From: Elysia marginata
Taxonomy: Eukaryota; Mollusca; Gastropoda; Plakobranchidae
Assembly: GCA_019649035.1 (NCBI GenBank)
Contig: BMAT01007053.1
Location: 345,059 to 392,362 of the forward strand
DNA length: 47,304 nucleotides
Direction of reading: 5' to 3'
In this document: positions 25,801 through 38,000 of the stretch, one piece after another
Position numbering within the stretch: the stretch's first letter is position 1
Layout: each line of letters opens with the position of its first letter
Notes under the pieces: generated by a model
Told to the model about the DNA's origin: nothing
Databases searched by the model: none
What the model saw: the letters and a program-made list of their open reading frames with translations, nothing else
Translations under genes and position numbers: made by a program

Positions 25801-28800
25801 TTCCGCAAAATTGTGAAAATGAGATCACCAACAGTGACCGCCTCTGTATGATCCACAGACTTTTGCAGACTTGTGAGACAGTCGGTGTGAGCAAACATGA
25901 GAGCCAGTTTATTGCTTGTACAGTGACTCAGAGACTGAATTAAGTTCTGCATGATCACGGGATGGCTGGCAACAATGTCTGCTATCTCAGAAACAGTACG
26001 TGGACCCTCATCATCTTCATCTGTTTCCCCATTTCGGTGCTGCTGTTGGTCCTGACACTGAAAATCAGATGATTGTTGGTTTCTCGTTCTGGATTTCTCG
26101 TCATCTGAGAGACGAATATTTGTTAACAACCTAGGGCTATACCTGTTGCCTTCAATTGGGGGATCAGCCCAGGTTGGCTTCCGATGCATGGATTTCTGAC
26201 TGAGATTGTCACCTCTAGAGGCTGTGTCTCCTCCTGAGCCTTTACCACCTGAGCGTATCATGCTATGCATGGGTGCAGAGATCAGTCTGAAAAAAAAAAG
26301 AAAAAGATATTTTTTATCGATAACAAGCTCAGTGCAAAGTGATGATTGGCAGTGGGTTGAAGTGAAAGAATTTGTGACTATTGTGGGATTCAACCCTTAT
26401 TTTAAATAACTTTTGCAGATATCCATTTTGCTACTCAAAGAAGCATACTGCACAGCTTTTACCATTTTGCTATAACATTTCTTGGGGGAAAAAAGAATAA
26501 CTTGGTGAAACCTTTACTAAGACTCTCTATGTGAATAGCAAACTTGAACAGGAAATTAAATTTCACCTTAAGGAAATATAATGCAAGCTTGCATTACAAC
26601 AGTTAGCATGAGACAACAAACAAGAAAACAACATTAAAGACATCTGTCACATGAATCATAATTTTAGTACTGGAATAATGTGCCATATTATTAGAAATTA
26701 AATATTGCCTGATATATAAACCAGGGATGCAAGCAGAAACATGAAAAGCAGAAAAATTTTAAAGCTCTCTATAAATTAGGGGGGTCTGGCACCAGCATTC
26801 ACTGCCAATGCCACTGATAGTCTTTGATGTACTCACTAGTTGAATCAACTTTCTTAAAAATACAATGCTGTTATTACAGAGCTGTTTTGTTTTCTATGAT
26901 ATAATATAATGACACAAGCATGAATCCACACTTTGATCATTTCCTTTAACCTATAAGAGTCTTAAATTTTTAAAAATCTATAAGAGTCTTAAATTTTTTA
27001 AAATTCCAACTTTTAAGCTGAAGAAAAATACAAGTCAGTATTTCAAACATTATATTTCCATCAAAAATTGGAAAACTTGAACCACTGTAAAATGTACACC
27101 TGAATGAAAAAACCTGACTTTTAAGAGATACACTTTCAAAATAGTTGCGGAGGAATGGGTTGTTGGTTGTTTTTCTTTTTCTTTTTTTAGAGAAAATAAT
27201 TACTACATATTTTCAAATTCTTTTGCACAAAGTCTGCAGCATGTTTTTTTTCCAAAAGTTTCCTATTGAAATAATTTTTTTTAAATTCAATCACTTTACA
27301 AAACAAATCTACCAAAAACTCCATAAATTTAGGTGACTTCAGTGCCAATCAGCACATCAGTGAGACAATTTACTGAAGCATTTTCCTCAAGTTATGATTT
27401 ATCTTGTGTGTGTGTGTGTGTAAAACAGACCTGCCATTACTAAAAACGGAAAACTAGTATGATTGAGCTAAAAAAATCAGTATTCAGGGTTAAAAAATCC
27501 TTATGACTATGTACCATGGGACTTCTTGAGTAAAAGCACTAGTACTTCAAATTTAATGTGGTCATTGTAATTTAAATTGTTTAGAAATAAACACAAAATG
27601 TAAAGTAGTTCAAAACTTGTAGTACCATGCTCCATGTAAGATCTTTTAAGCCTACGGTAAAAAAAATTTGGTATCTGTACTAATAACAGAATTTTCAAAT
27701 TATTTAAAAAAATGACAAAAACTAAGAAATTTGGCTCATTTGTTGGAAGTTGCCAAGTAGATCGGAAGTACAAGTTAAAAGTTGTAAACAGTATAGGGGA
27801 CCAAAAGAAATATTGTTGCACTTACTTGTTGACTAGCTGGAGAAGGAAAAACATCAGCTGATCTCGGAGTGAATCTGTCCCTCCAGGTCGGCTATCATTC
27901 CCTCTCAACAGGGAGGCCACGAGTCCACCAAAACAAGACTGTGCACCTAAAGAGGTGTCGTGGCTGGTGTGGCAAACAACCTAACAAGATAGCCAGATAA
28001 ACAACAATTTATGTATTAGTTTTTCAGCTGGCTTATTCTATTTACAAATAGATTATACAAATTTGTATCCTTTTCAACTGGTATAATGTTACTCTGAGGA
28101 TCTGATCAGCACTAAATGTCACTGACAGAAATTTACAACAACAACAACAACAACAACAAAAAACAACTAAAATTGTAGTGTGCAAGTTGCATTGATTTAA
28201 CTGTTCTTTGCTTTCAGAACTAAAATTCAAAATGAGAATCTGTGAGACACTTGCTAACATTATATGAAACAAGTTCAACTACCAACTTATTAAACTGATT
28301 TCAACTATCTAACCTTCACCTGATCTTGAGAAGACAGATGTTGGTAGACCAGTGTGCTGGCTGCCTGGATCACACTGAGGGCATTGCTCACATCAACAGA
28401 AAGCAAGGGGCTTTCTGACATTATTTCCAGGAATTGGACTTGAGCATCAATAGGACCTGAGCACTGGTAAATGGCTCCCCTATAATGAAAAGATACATTC
28501 ATAGTCTGATTAAAAGTTACATACGTACTTAAAACCGTCTGTCAACAGCTTCATCCACATGCTGCTTTCTCAAGTGGTTGATGAATTCTAAATTAACAGA
28601 AAAAGATAAAATTATTGCTTTCCAGCCCCATTAATAATACAGACTTTAAGCAGCAACTCGTGAGTATGAGGAGAACGTCTGTGGGTCTATTTTTAGAAAC
28701 TAGTTTCATTATTTTTTTGAGTTTCTCCAACCTACTTTTCGATTTTCACGTACACGTAGTGAGACACGGTGCTTGTGCTTAAGGTCTCTAATAGCTAACT

Positions 28801-31800
28801 GAGCCGTTTTCCTCCTCCGCCTCAGTAGAAAGACAGAAATGAAACAGAAGTTTGAGCAACTCATTGCACTCAACCTTCACAGTGTATTTGACTAACCTGT
28901 CTGCTATGAGATTGTAGACGATTTTCAGCAGCATTTCTTTGAATCTTTGGCCATTGACTTCAATAGATTTACACTGTAACCTGTGCAGCAGGTCACCCAA
29001 AATTTTGACAGCTGCAGGCCCAACCTATTACAAATACAGAGAAAAAAAAACATTAGAAAAGGACATTCAGACATTCAGAGTGTAATTGCTTTTACCTTTA
29101 CTCATGTTCATCAACGATCCTTGTCCATACAAGCTGGGATTGTGTGTAAGTTCAAAACTCACTAGTGGCATTGTGACTTGAACCTGCCAAGTTTCTAGAG
29201 ATTTAAACAGTAAGGTATTTATCTAGAATGAGATTTGAACAGTAAGTTATCTTTCTAGAATGAGATTTNNNNNNNNNNNNNNNNNNNNNNNNNNNNNNNN
29301 NNNNNNNNNNNNNNNNNNNNNNNNNNNNNNNNNNNNNNNNNNNNNNNNNNNNNNNNNNNNNNNNNNNNNNNNNNNNNNNNNNNNNNNNNNNNNNNNNNNN
29401 NNNNNNNNNNNNNNNNNNNNNNNNNNNNNNNNNNNNNNNNNNNNNNNNNNNNNNNNNNNNNNNNNNNNNNNNNNNNNNNNNNNNNNNNNNNNNNNNNNNN
29501 NNNNNNNNNNNNNNNNNNNNNNNNNNNNNNNNNNNNNNNNNNNNNNNNNNNNNNNNNNNNNNNNNNNNNNNNNNNNNNNNNNNNNNNNNNNNNNNNNNNN
29601 NNNNNNNNNNNNNNNNNNNNNNNNNNNNNNNNNNNNNNNNNNNNNNNNNNNNNNNNNNNNNNNNNNNNNNNNCTAGAATGAGATTTGAACAGTAAGGTAT
29701 TTATCTAGAAGGACGGTAGTGACAAGTGAAAAGGGGAATTGTATTACAACCCTTCAAAATCACAAGGTCCCCTTATAAGCCCCAAGAGAGCAAACCAATC
29801 TTTAAGGTTTCTATGATTACATTACCAGGCTTGAACAGACATACTCCTCCTTTAATTCAAAATCGGAATCTCAAAACGGAATGTATTGTCTGCTGTTAAT
29901 TTTTTTTTTTAAGCTATTGGCACTGTTGAGTTCATATTTATAATTTTAGTTAAGGTAAAGTTATATTTGTTCTATTGCCTACTCCATTTCTCAATAAAAA
30001 TTTTGATCCTACTAAAACTTTATATTTTTGTGATAAATTAAAATACAAGAGACTTCATATAAGCCCATAAACTCCTTTTTTGAAAACAACAAAAAGTGAA
30101 TTAGGACACTGAAGAAAGTTCTAGGTTTTTTTTTCATTTTTTTGGCTCATCTTTTCATCATGAGATATGAAAGTAGTAACTTCAGAACAAAATGTAACAT
30201 AATGTCTGAAAGCTTTGTCCAGTACCTGGTACAGCTGAGAACCGGCTGAGCCAGATCCTCCTGAAGGGTGACTGCACAAGAATTTGGTGAGCAAAGGCGC
30301 TAAGTTAGGATCCCTGAGTACAGCAGGTGCAAGAGACACCTCCACACCTTGACCATTTGACTGTCTCTGATTGGTTAAAATACACAGAGCCTGCAGCAGA
30401 AAAACCCATGTACGCACCATCAGTGAAGGCATCATCACTCCAACCTGGATGTAGACAAAGACAATGATTGAAGCTTAAAATAAAGGCTAGAAATGCCAAT
30501 GAGTATAAGCATCAAACATAAAAGAGCTGCCAATTGCAATGACTAAATTACTTTTCATGCAATTCAATCTAAATGAAATGCGTTTAGCGAACAGCTAGAT
30601 TATAATCAGACTTTACCAAACAAGTAGTGGGGCATTTTTAAGGTGTCTATACTCTACAGGGAGGCAATTGCATCAGTACTATACAAGACAACAAATAATA
30701 AACTTGTATTTCTACAACGTTTAACTTTACAACTTGTTCTATCAACTTACTGATGAGGCAGCTAGCTTTTCAGATGATAGGTGTATCTGTATAATATAAA
30801 ATGCTGAGTGTTAAGCTCAATAAAAACTCAAGTTTTACCTCCATTAGGCTCGCTACAGCATTCTCACTGAGGGCAATGACAGGTTGGCGTGTTGCATCAA
30901 ATAGCTGCGCTCTTGCTGCGCCACTTGCACTGCCTGTTGATGCTCTTTCAACAATGGGAACATGATCCTCATTTAAAGTCAACCATAGTTGAAGGACAGC
31001 CTCGAGACTCACTCTGCCTGTGCGTAATCGAGCAAACATATGCTCAAAACATATGCTTAGCATTTCCACGGATGAGCTTGGATTCTGGAAGGTGCAGTAA
31101 AAAAATGTAGATTACAGTTTCAATCTAGTTTAAAGGCAGAAGCAGCATGCGGGTAACAACAAAATTTCAGTAAAGATGTTGGCTAGTTTATAATCTAAGT
31201 GACTTTATGTTCTTTGACATCATAATATATTGTACAGTTGTTAAGTCACCAAACATATCTAAAATCTTAAGTCTTATACCAGCCTTTTTGATATATTTTT
31301 AAAAAATTAGGCTATCTTTAAAAAATTAGGTTATCTCAAAAGTCTAGTGTGGACTAACTTCTTCTCTGCCAGCCTGTGTAGCATCTTCGCCAGGGAAAAT
31401 CATCTGGCTATCTTCAAAACTCATACTGCCAGGGGGACAGGGAGGCAATGGCAAAGTGAAAGCACACTGGACATTTCCTAGCTGAACTGACTGCATCATC
31501 TGAAATACAAAGAGAGAAAAATGATGATAATTATTTTATGGATGATAAAACATATTACTTTGAGCTCAAACAAAAAACAAGAGCCTAAAATCTTAACACT
31601 ACAACTAATTTAGCAGAGAGAAACAAAAAAGTTACCTTGGCAACAATACACAAACAAAATAAATAACCTTTCAAGTAATCATGTCTAAGACATGTATAAA
31701 ATCCTCCCTCCCTCTCTCTCTCACCTTCAGTCTGTGTTCCGGCATTGTTTCTAAACCAAACTCCAGCCGAGCGTCGAGAGCAGTTGATAGATGTAGGCTG

Positions 31801-32010
31801 ATTCCTGACGCAGCAGACATGTGCTCAGTTAGTCTGTTCTTCAAGTTGAGAAGGTGCTTCAGGCTGCCTGATTGTAAAGTCCTGGAGAAGTAAATAAAAT
31901 GTCTTTTATATAGCACAAAATCAATACACAAATTTTAAACATACCGCAACCAGCATCCGTTTCTTATAAAATTTATCACATTTTTTTCTCAGCTATTACT
32001 TTAGTTCTTG

Positions 32011-32052
<42 letters not shown>

Positions 32053-35000
32053 GTTCCTTTCAGTAATTTGACATAAGAGTAATGAAATCATAGCATATTA
32101 GACTGACCAAATGCAAATGACCTACATTACAAATAAATACTAAAAAGGATCATGTTTTCATACTTTCCCCTATTAGATTGGGTTAACTGGAAAATACTAA
32201 AATTTTACCTTTAAAGAGCAAATAATACAATTTCCTTACAAATAAATATTACCCCAAAGAATCACTGAACTAAGATTATTGACACACATAAATAGTGAAC
32301 AATAATTATTAGTAACATACAAGAAGCTGGAAGCAAAGAAATCTATAATTGTTGACAGCGCATTATGGAATTGATGGAAGAAAGGATAATAATAAGGCAG
32401 CTGTAATTGTAAGGCAGTTTTTGGCACCTGCATTTGTTTCACAATTGCAACAGGTTCAAAGTTCTTGAATAAAATTACAACAGATTTAATGGTCTTGCAC
32501 ACAATCGTAACAGATTTAAAGTTCTTGCACACAATTGTAACAGATTTAAGGTCTTGCACACAATTGTGACAGATAGTGTGGCGTCGTGGTGTTGTAACAG
32601 ATAGTGTGGCGTCGTGGTGTAGTGGTAGACGATCGGCTTTCGGATCGAGAGGTCCGGGGTTCGAGTCCTGCTTTCGGCAGGTCGACGTTTAGTCCTTGAG
32701 AAAGGCTATTTACACACATCTCTTCGCCTCACTCATGTGTTAAACGAGTACCCGATAATAGGCAGTGAAAGATCTTGTCAGAATGCTAGAGTGATGCGCT
32801 TAACTTGCTGCTCCTCTGTGGGTCCAGAAGGTACTTTGGTTGGGAATGGCCTGTCAGGGAACCCATGTAAAGCGCTTAGAGCACATTAGTGGATAAGCGC
32901 TATATAAAATTGCTCTTTTATTCAAAGGTCTTGCATACAATTGCAACAGATTTAAAGGTCTTGCATACCTTGTGCTGAGACAAAAACTCAGGATGTAAAA
33001 TATGACACATACACACAAGATCTTACTGATAGAAAATTGGACACTTGTATTCCAGAGCAAAATAACAAGGACTTTTGAGACTATCTAACCAGAGAGATGA
33101 GTGGTGTTTTCTGTTTTATCTGGGTCTTGAAGAGTGAAAGAAATCTTGCCACAAAAGCGTTTTTTTGTCAACTAGATGAAAAAAAAAAAACCATTTACAT
33201 AACAAGGAAAAGACAGTAAACACATGTTATCTAGACATACTTTGAATGTGCAATTTTCAAAGCATCCACCAAGTTATCAGAGCTGGTTGAGAGTGCAGAT
33301 CCAGTGCTGTCATACATCAGATTGTCCATAGCCATATCAGAGGGCAGCGGGTAGCTGAAACAATCCATGATTAGGTTTTGGATTGAGCTGGCTACAGTCT
33401 TGTTCTGATGGACACTCTTTGCTTGGTTCTTAGTGACTGCCTCAAGGAATTTGTTCCACCCAACTTTGTCCTTGTCATTCTTGTTCAAAAACAGGAGAAC
33501 CAAAGCTGCTGGGTTATCTTTTTCATCCAGACAAAAAGTACCCTCTAAGAAATCTGGAGGGGAGAAAAAAGAAAAAAAAAGAGTTTGTACAGAAATTTTA
33601 AGTTGTGATCAGAAGTATACTGTTTAATGCTTGAGAGTAAAACGAAATCCTGAATTTACAACTGAATTGGTTTAGGAACCTACAAAGTCAATGAACCCGA
33701 TTATTAGCCAAAGATATGTCACTTATATCGTTTCAGACAGTTGTTGGGGACAAAAATTGAATAACTGGCTTTTCCTCCTTCCCCCTTACTAATTAACTGG
33801 CTAACACATCATATTGCAAAGACATAATAGGAAAAAATTTCTTTTGTTTTGTTTATTGTTTTTGTTTAAACACCAAAAAAAAAAGATAAGAGGTTACAAA
33901 ATTTTTTATTTCCATTTTGCATTGTACTAAACAGCTTGATTATCTATGCTTTCTTGCAAAGACTCTTTGGACCAGTCATTATAAAAATCATTTATTAGCC
34001 ATTATCTAGAAAATATGAATTTTTAATCAGCTCTCAGTGAATGATTTAAAGAAAGAAACAATTGGAGTCTCACCTCTTTTGACAAAGTCGTGGAATTCAG
34101 GTTTATTCCTCAATATAGATCTGACATGTTCATATGTAATAACCCTGACTTTCCTATTGTCTTGAACATGTTCTGTACAAAGCATTGAACCTTCTCTTTC
34201 CATCCACCTTGAATAAACTAATGAATCATCCACATCAGCAAGTTCTGATTCTGAGCCTTCCGGGCTCATAGAGCATGATTTTTTTCCTGAAATTAGATTG
34301 AGTACAATGTGACAATATCTGTAATTGCTATAATTATGGTATAATACTGCCCGTGACAATCAAAGCGCAGTATCTGCAGTGTTAACCATATGGAAGATAC
34401 TGCACTTTGATTGTCCTTGGTAGAATACAAAGGATTTTTTTTTTATTGTGGTGGAAAATGTTGATAATAATAATAATTATATATAAACTTGTATAGTGCC
34501 AAATGTAAAACATATATATAAAAGCTCTAGGCGCTATACATCAAAGGATTAAAAAAAAATGATTATACAAATACATAATCCATCGACATATGTACACATC
34601 AATCTACATTATGAATAAAAATGTATATAATTATGTAGGCTAACTGAAATATGTACACATATGTTGTGATAAAAAAAAAACTGTTTCCTTGGTGACCAGC
34701 TGACTGTGGGGTATTTTTATTTAGCCATAAATTGGCAGTCAAGGATTTCAGTTTATCCCTTGTTTGATAAAAACGAAGAAGAAGACCAAACAAAATTTGA
34801 AAATCTTTTTGGTTAAGCCATTTTTCCCAGTTCAGGTGTTTTTTGTTTAGGTGTGGTCCACTGTGCTTCATTTAATGTTTCCAACATGTTAGTTTTTCAC
34901 TTTTTTCATACAATGTAGGCTATAACTTACAACAAACAGCTTCAAATCAGAACAGAAGAGCTTAATTTTTATAAAATTTGGTCAAAATACAAAAAATATG

Positions 35001-38000
35001 ATATAAGCCCACAATCTGATAAAGACTGAACCAAAACTTTTGGATACAAACTTACCTTCTAGAATGTCTTGAAGGAGACAAGTGATGGCGTGTGCTGCCC
35101 AGGGCCCACCCCATGTCATGCTGCTGTGGTTGAACTCGGTGTTGACAACTAGTAAGACCAGACGCTCAAGCTGTTCTTGGGTCATTGCTTCAGCCAAGCT
35201 CACTGATGGACGACAAGCTACGCAGATTTTTGATAATACCTGTGTGGTAGATTTGCAAATGTCAAATGTGATTCGCCCACAGATTCTGTCTTGAGATCAG
35301 CCACAAATGAAAGGTTACAACAATGTTTCTATAGTTTGCTCTACAACAAAATTTCTACAGGTAAAAAAGAAATTAGACAAAAGTAAAAATAAACATTCTA
35401 AACAGCAATATGTCCTTTACCTCAACTTTAAGTTCTAGGGTACAAACATTGAAAACTGATATAATTTACAGTGAATAAAAACATTTGATATGCTGTGACC
35501 TATAGCTGTTTACAGAGCAATATCAAGAACTCATGTTTTTGCAATAACTCTCAGCAGGTTTTCTTGTTATTGCCAAACCAAGATTCAAAGAGGGTTTGAA
35601 TTGAAAGGCATCAATACATTGACACACAGAATTTACTACTGATCGATCTGGTTATTGGGAGTGGATCTGGTTCAAGGTCTAGATCTAGAGTTGGGTTTAG
35701 ACCTCATAGGAGCTACAGTATAGGTGTAACAAAAATAATTAGCACAATACTTTGTAAGCAATGAAAGCTTTCAGTATTTATCTTGGTTTGCAACTGCTAA
35801 CCTTTTGTTTTCTTCAATTCAGTTATTTGGCCCAGAAGCCTGAGTTGTAGGGATTGAGGCTTAAGACAGTCAGTTTTACATAAAAGAGCATTATATTACC
35901 AATATCAAACATACCTTGCAAGTAATCAGGAAGAGATCGACGTGGCAAGTAAAGTCCATGCTTAGCAAGAGGGACACCAAACCACGAGCTACCGCCAAGC
36001 ATCTTTCTCTTGACAACACAATGAGCGGCTCTACATCTAGGTCATCATCTTTGCTGTCGTGACTTGATTCTCCCTTGGCTCGATCATTGAACAATTTCAA
36101 CAACAGCGCATTTCTTTTCAGCATGAGCTTGTTTAGAATAGAAAAGCCATGGAGTATCTAATTAAAATGGAGCTAACATTTAAACTGTCATTGTCTTCTT
36201 CTTGGGTGGGAGAAAATCCAGAGCTTTTAAAAATTGTGTTTTAAACACAGGACCATCTCAGATTTACAAAGGCATATTTTTACATTCGAAAGTTGTCTTA
36301 TAGCTTTATAAAACGGCACTTTAAAACCCTATTTGAAACTTATTGATCATGCTAAACAAAATATTGAAGGTAGTCATTTTAAAATACCAGTTTCTCTATT
36401 AACAAAGTCTGTGTAACCAACCCACACCATTCAGTCATGAAATATTGAGTGGAATAAAGGGGTGTAAAGTTTTTAGCCTTTTTGACCATGCAAGGTTATG
36501 AATGAGATTTGCTGTAGCAAAATAGTTTCATTTTGACATTTTGAATTTTAGCGAAAGCACTGAAATGTCTAGATTATGAAATGTGCATAAAAATTATAAA
36601 GAAACGTTCCTACAAATGCAAAGCACAGGTTTGTGAGATACAGAATAGATTGCTAGAATTATATAGATCAAGATTCTAGGCTATATTTCAATTCGTTCTA
36701 ATGATCTATATGAATCTTTGGAGAAACTTTCTTAAAAAAAAACCCCAAAGGATGGATTTTAAAAGCTCTGAATATTTTTTACCATTAAGTTTTGTATCAT
36801 TTTGTTGAACATTGCAAGAGAAGTAGGCTTTTGAAATATCCATTATGGTGGTCATCTTTAAATACAATAATAATAAAGCAATATAGAGGGAAGTTTAAGA
36901 ATTTAAAATTATTTTCACAAAAATAACTTTTTACTTTTTTTTTTTAAAACTTACGATTATCCATGACAATTTGATGCTAATTAGAGAGCATTAAACACTT
37001 GGTAATTTAAAGCATAAGTCTTTTAGAAAAAAATGAACAAGTATAACATAAGAACATAAAAAAAAAGAGAAAATTAATAATACATGACAAATGGTTTAGT
37101 TTACACTTTACAGGGCTCTTTCTTGTCTGAGCATTTTATGATACACAACAAATATTTCACCTTAGAGTTCATGGAGTTTTTCTTGTCTGCTCCACTGAGG
37201 ATCTTCATCTTGTCCAATTCGTGAAATTTCTGTTTGTACATGGCTACCTTTTTCTGAAAGCCCCGGCGGTAGATACGTTGTGATTTTCCATGAGCCCCTC
37301 CATTAGATGGTGACCATTGGCTCTCAATAAAACCCCATCTGTTGTTGAGAACTGCACCTACAAACAATTGAACCATACCATCTAGTGAAAAACGGATTTC
37401 TGCAATTTGTAGACTTCAGACTAGGGACTTAAACTGGGACTAATTTTTTTTTTTTTTGCCTGCTGGTTCTAAAATTTAAAAACAACGTCAAAACTTGTGA
37501 TCTTTCACAGCGAACCTTTTTTTTATAAAAGATGTGCAGCATTAATATCTAATTGTTTAAGTTCATTCATTTCCTATGGCCTTTATATTTATAGAAACAT
37601 ACAGACTCAAGTACCTTCTTTATCTCTCTTGATATTCTTTTCATCTTCCATATTTGTTGAAGAAAAAGAAGCAGAACTATCCATGTTGCGGCACAGGAAG
37701 AGTAGAACCCAACTGATCAATGACAAATCCAAGTTTCCTATTTGGTAAAGTAATAAAAACAATGCAATAAGAGAAAAACGACCAAGAAAATTTAAAAAAT
37801 GTTAAAAAGAACACTAAAAATAAGTAGAATATCTAGCAGTGTTATATAAATTTTTAAAGGAATTGGGGAAAAGGCTTGAAATTTGTCATACTTGCTGCTT
37901 CAACATCTGGCGATCTTGTCAGGGGTGAGAGGGTTGAGGACAACATGGCCAGCACACTGTCCAATATGTGCCCTGCACTTGGACCACACAGAGACTTTTG

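Noticed and set aside
29260-29676. Open frame of 138 codons on the plus strand
   Set aside because: It is read through the N gap and has no sequence content.
32236-32559. Minus-strand open frame with repeated KSVTIVCK
   Set aside because: It is the translation of the 29-30-bp minisatellite; no coding signal apart from the repeat.
32604-32680. Functional tRNA gene
   Set aside because: A and B boxes are present, but the cloverleaf is degraded and a SINE body follows.
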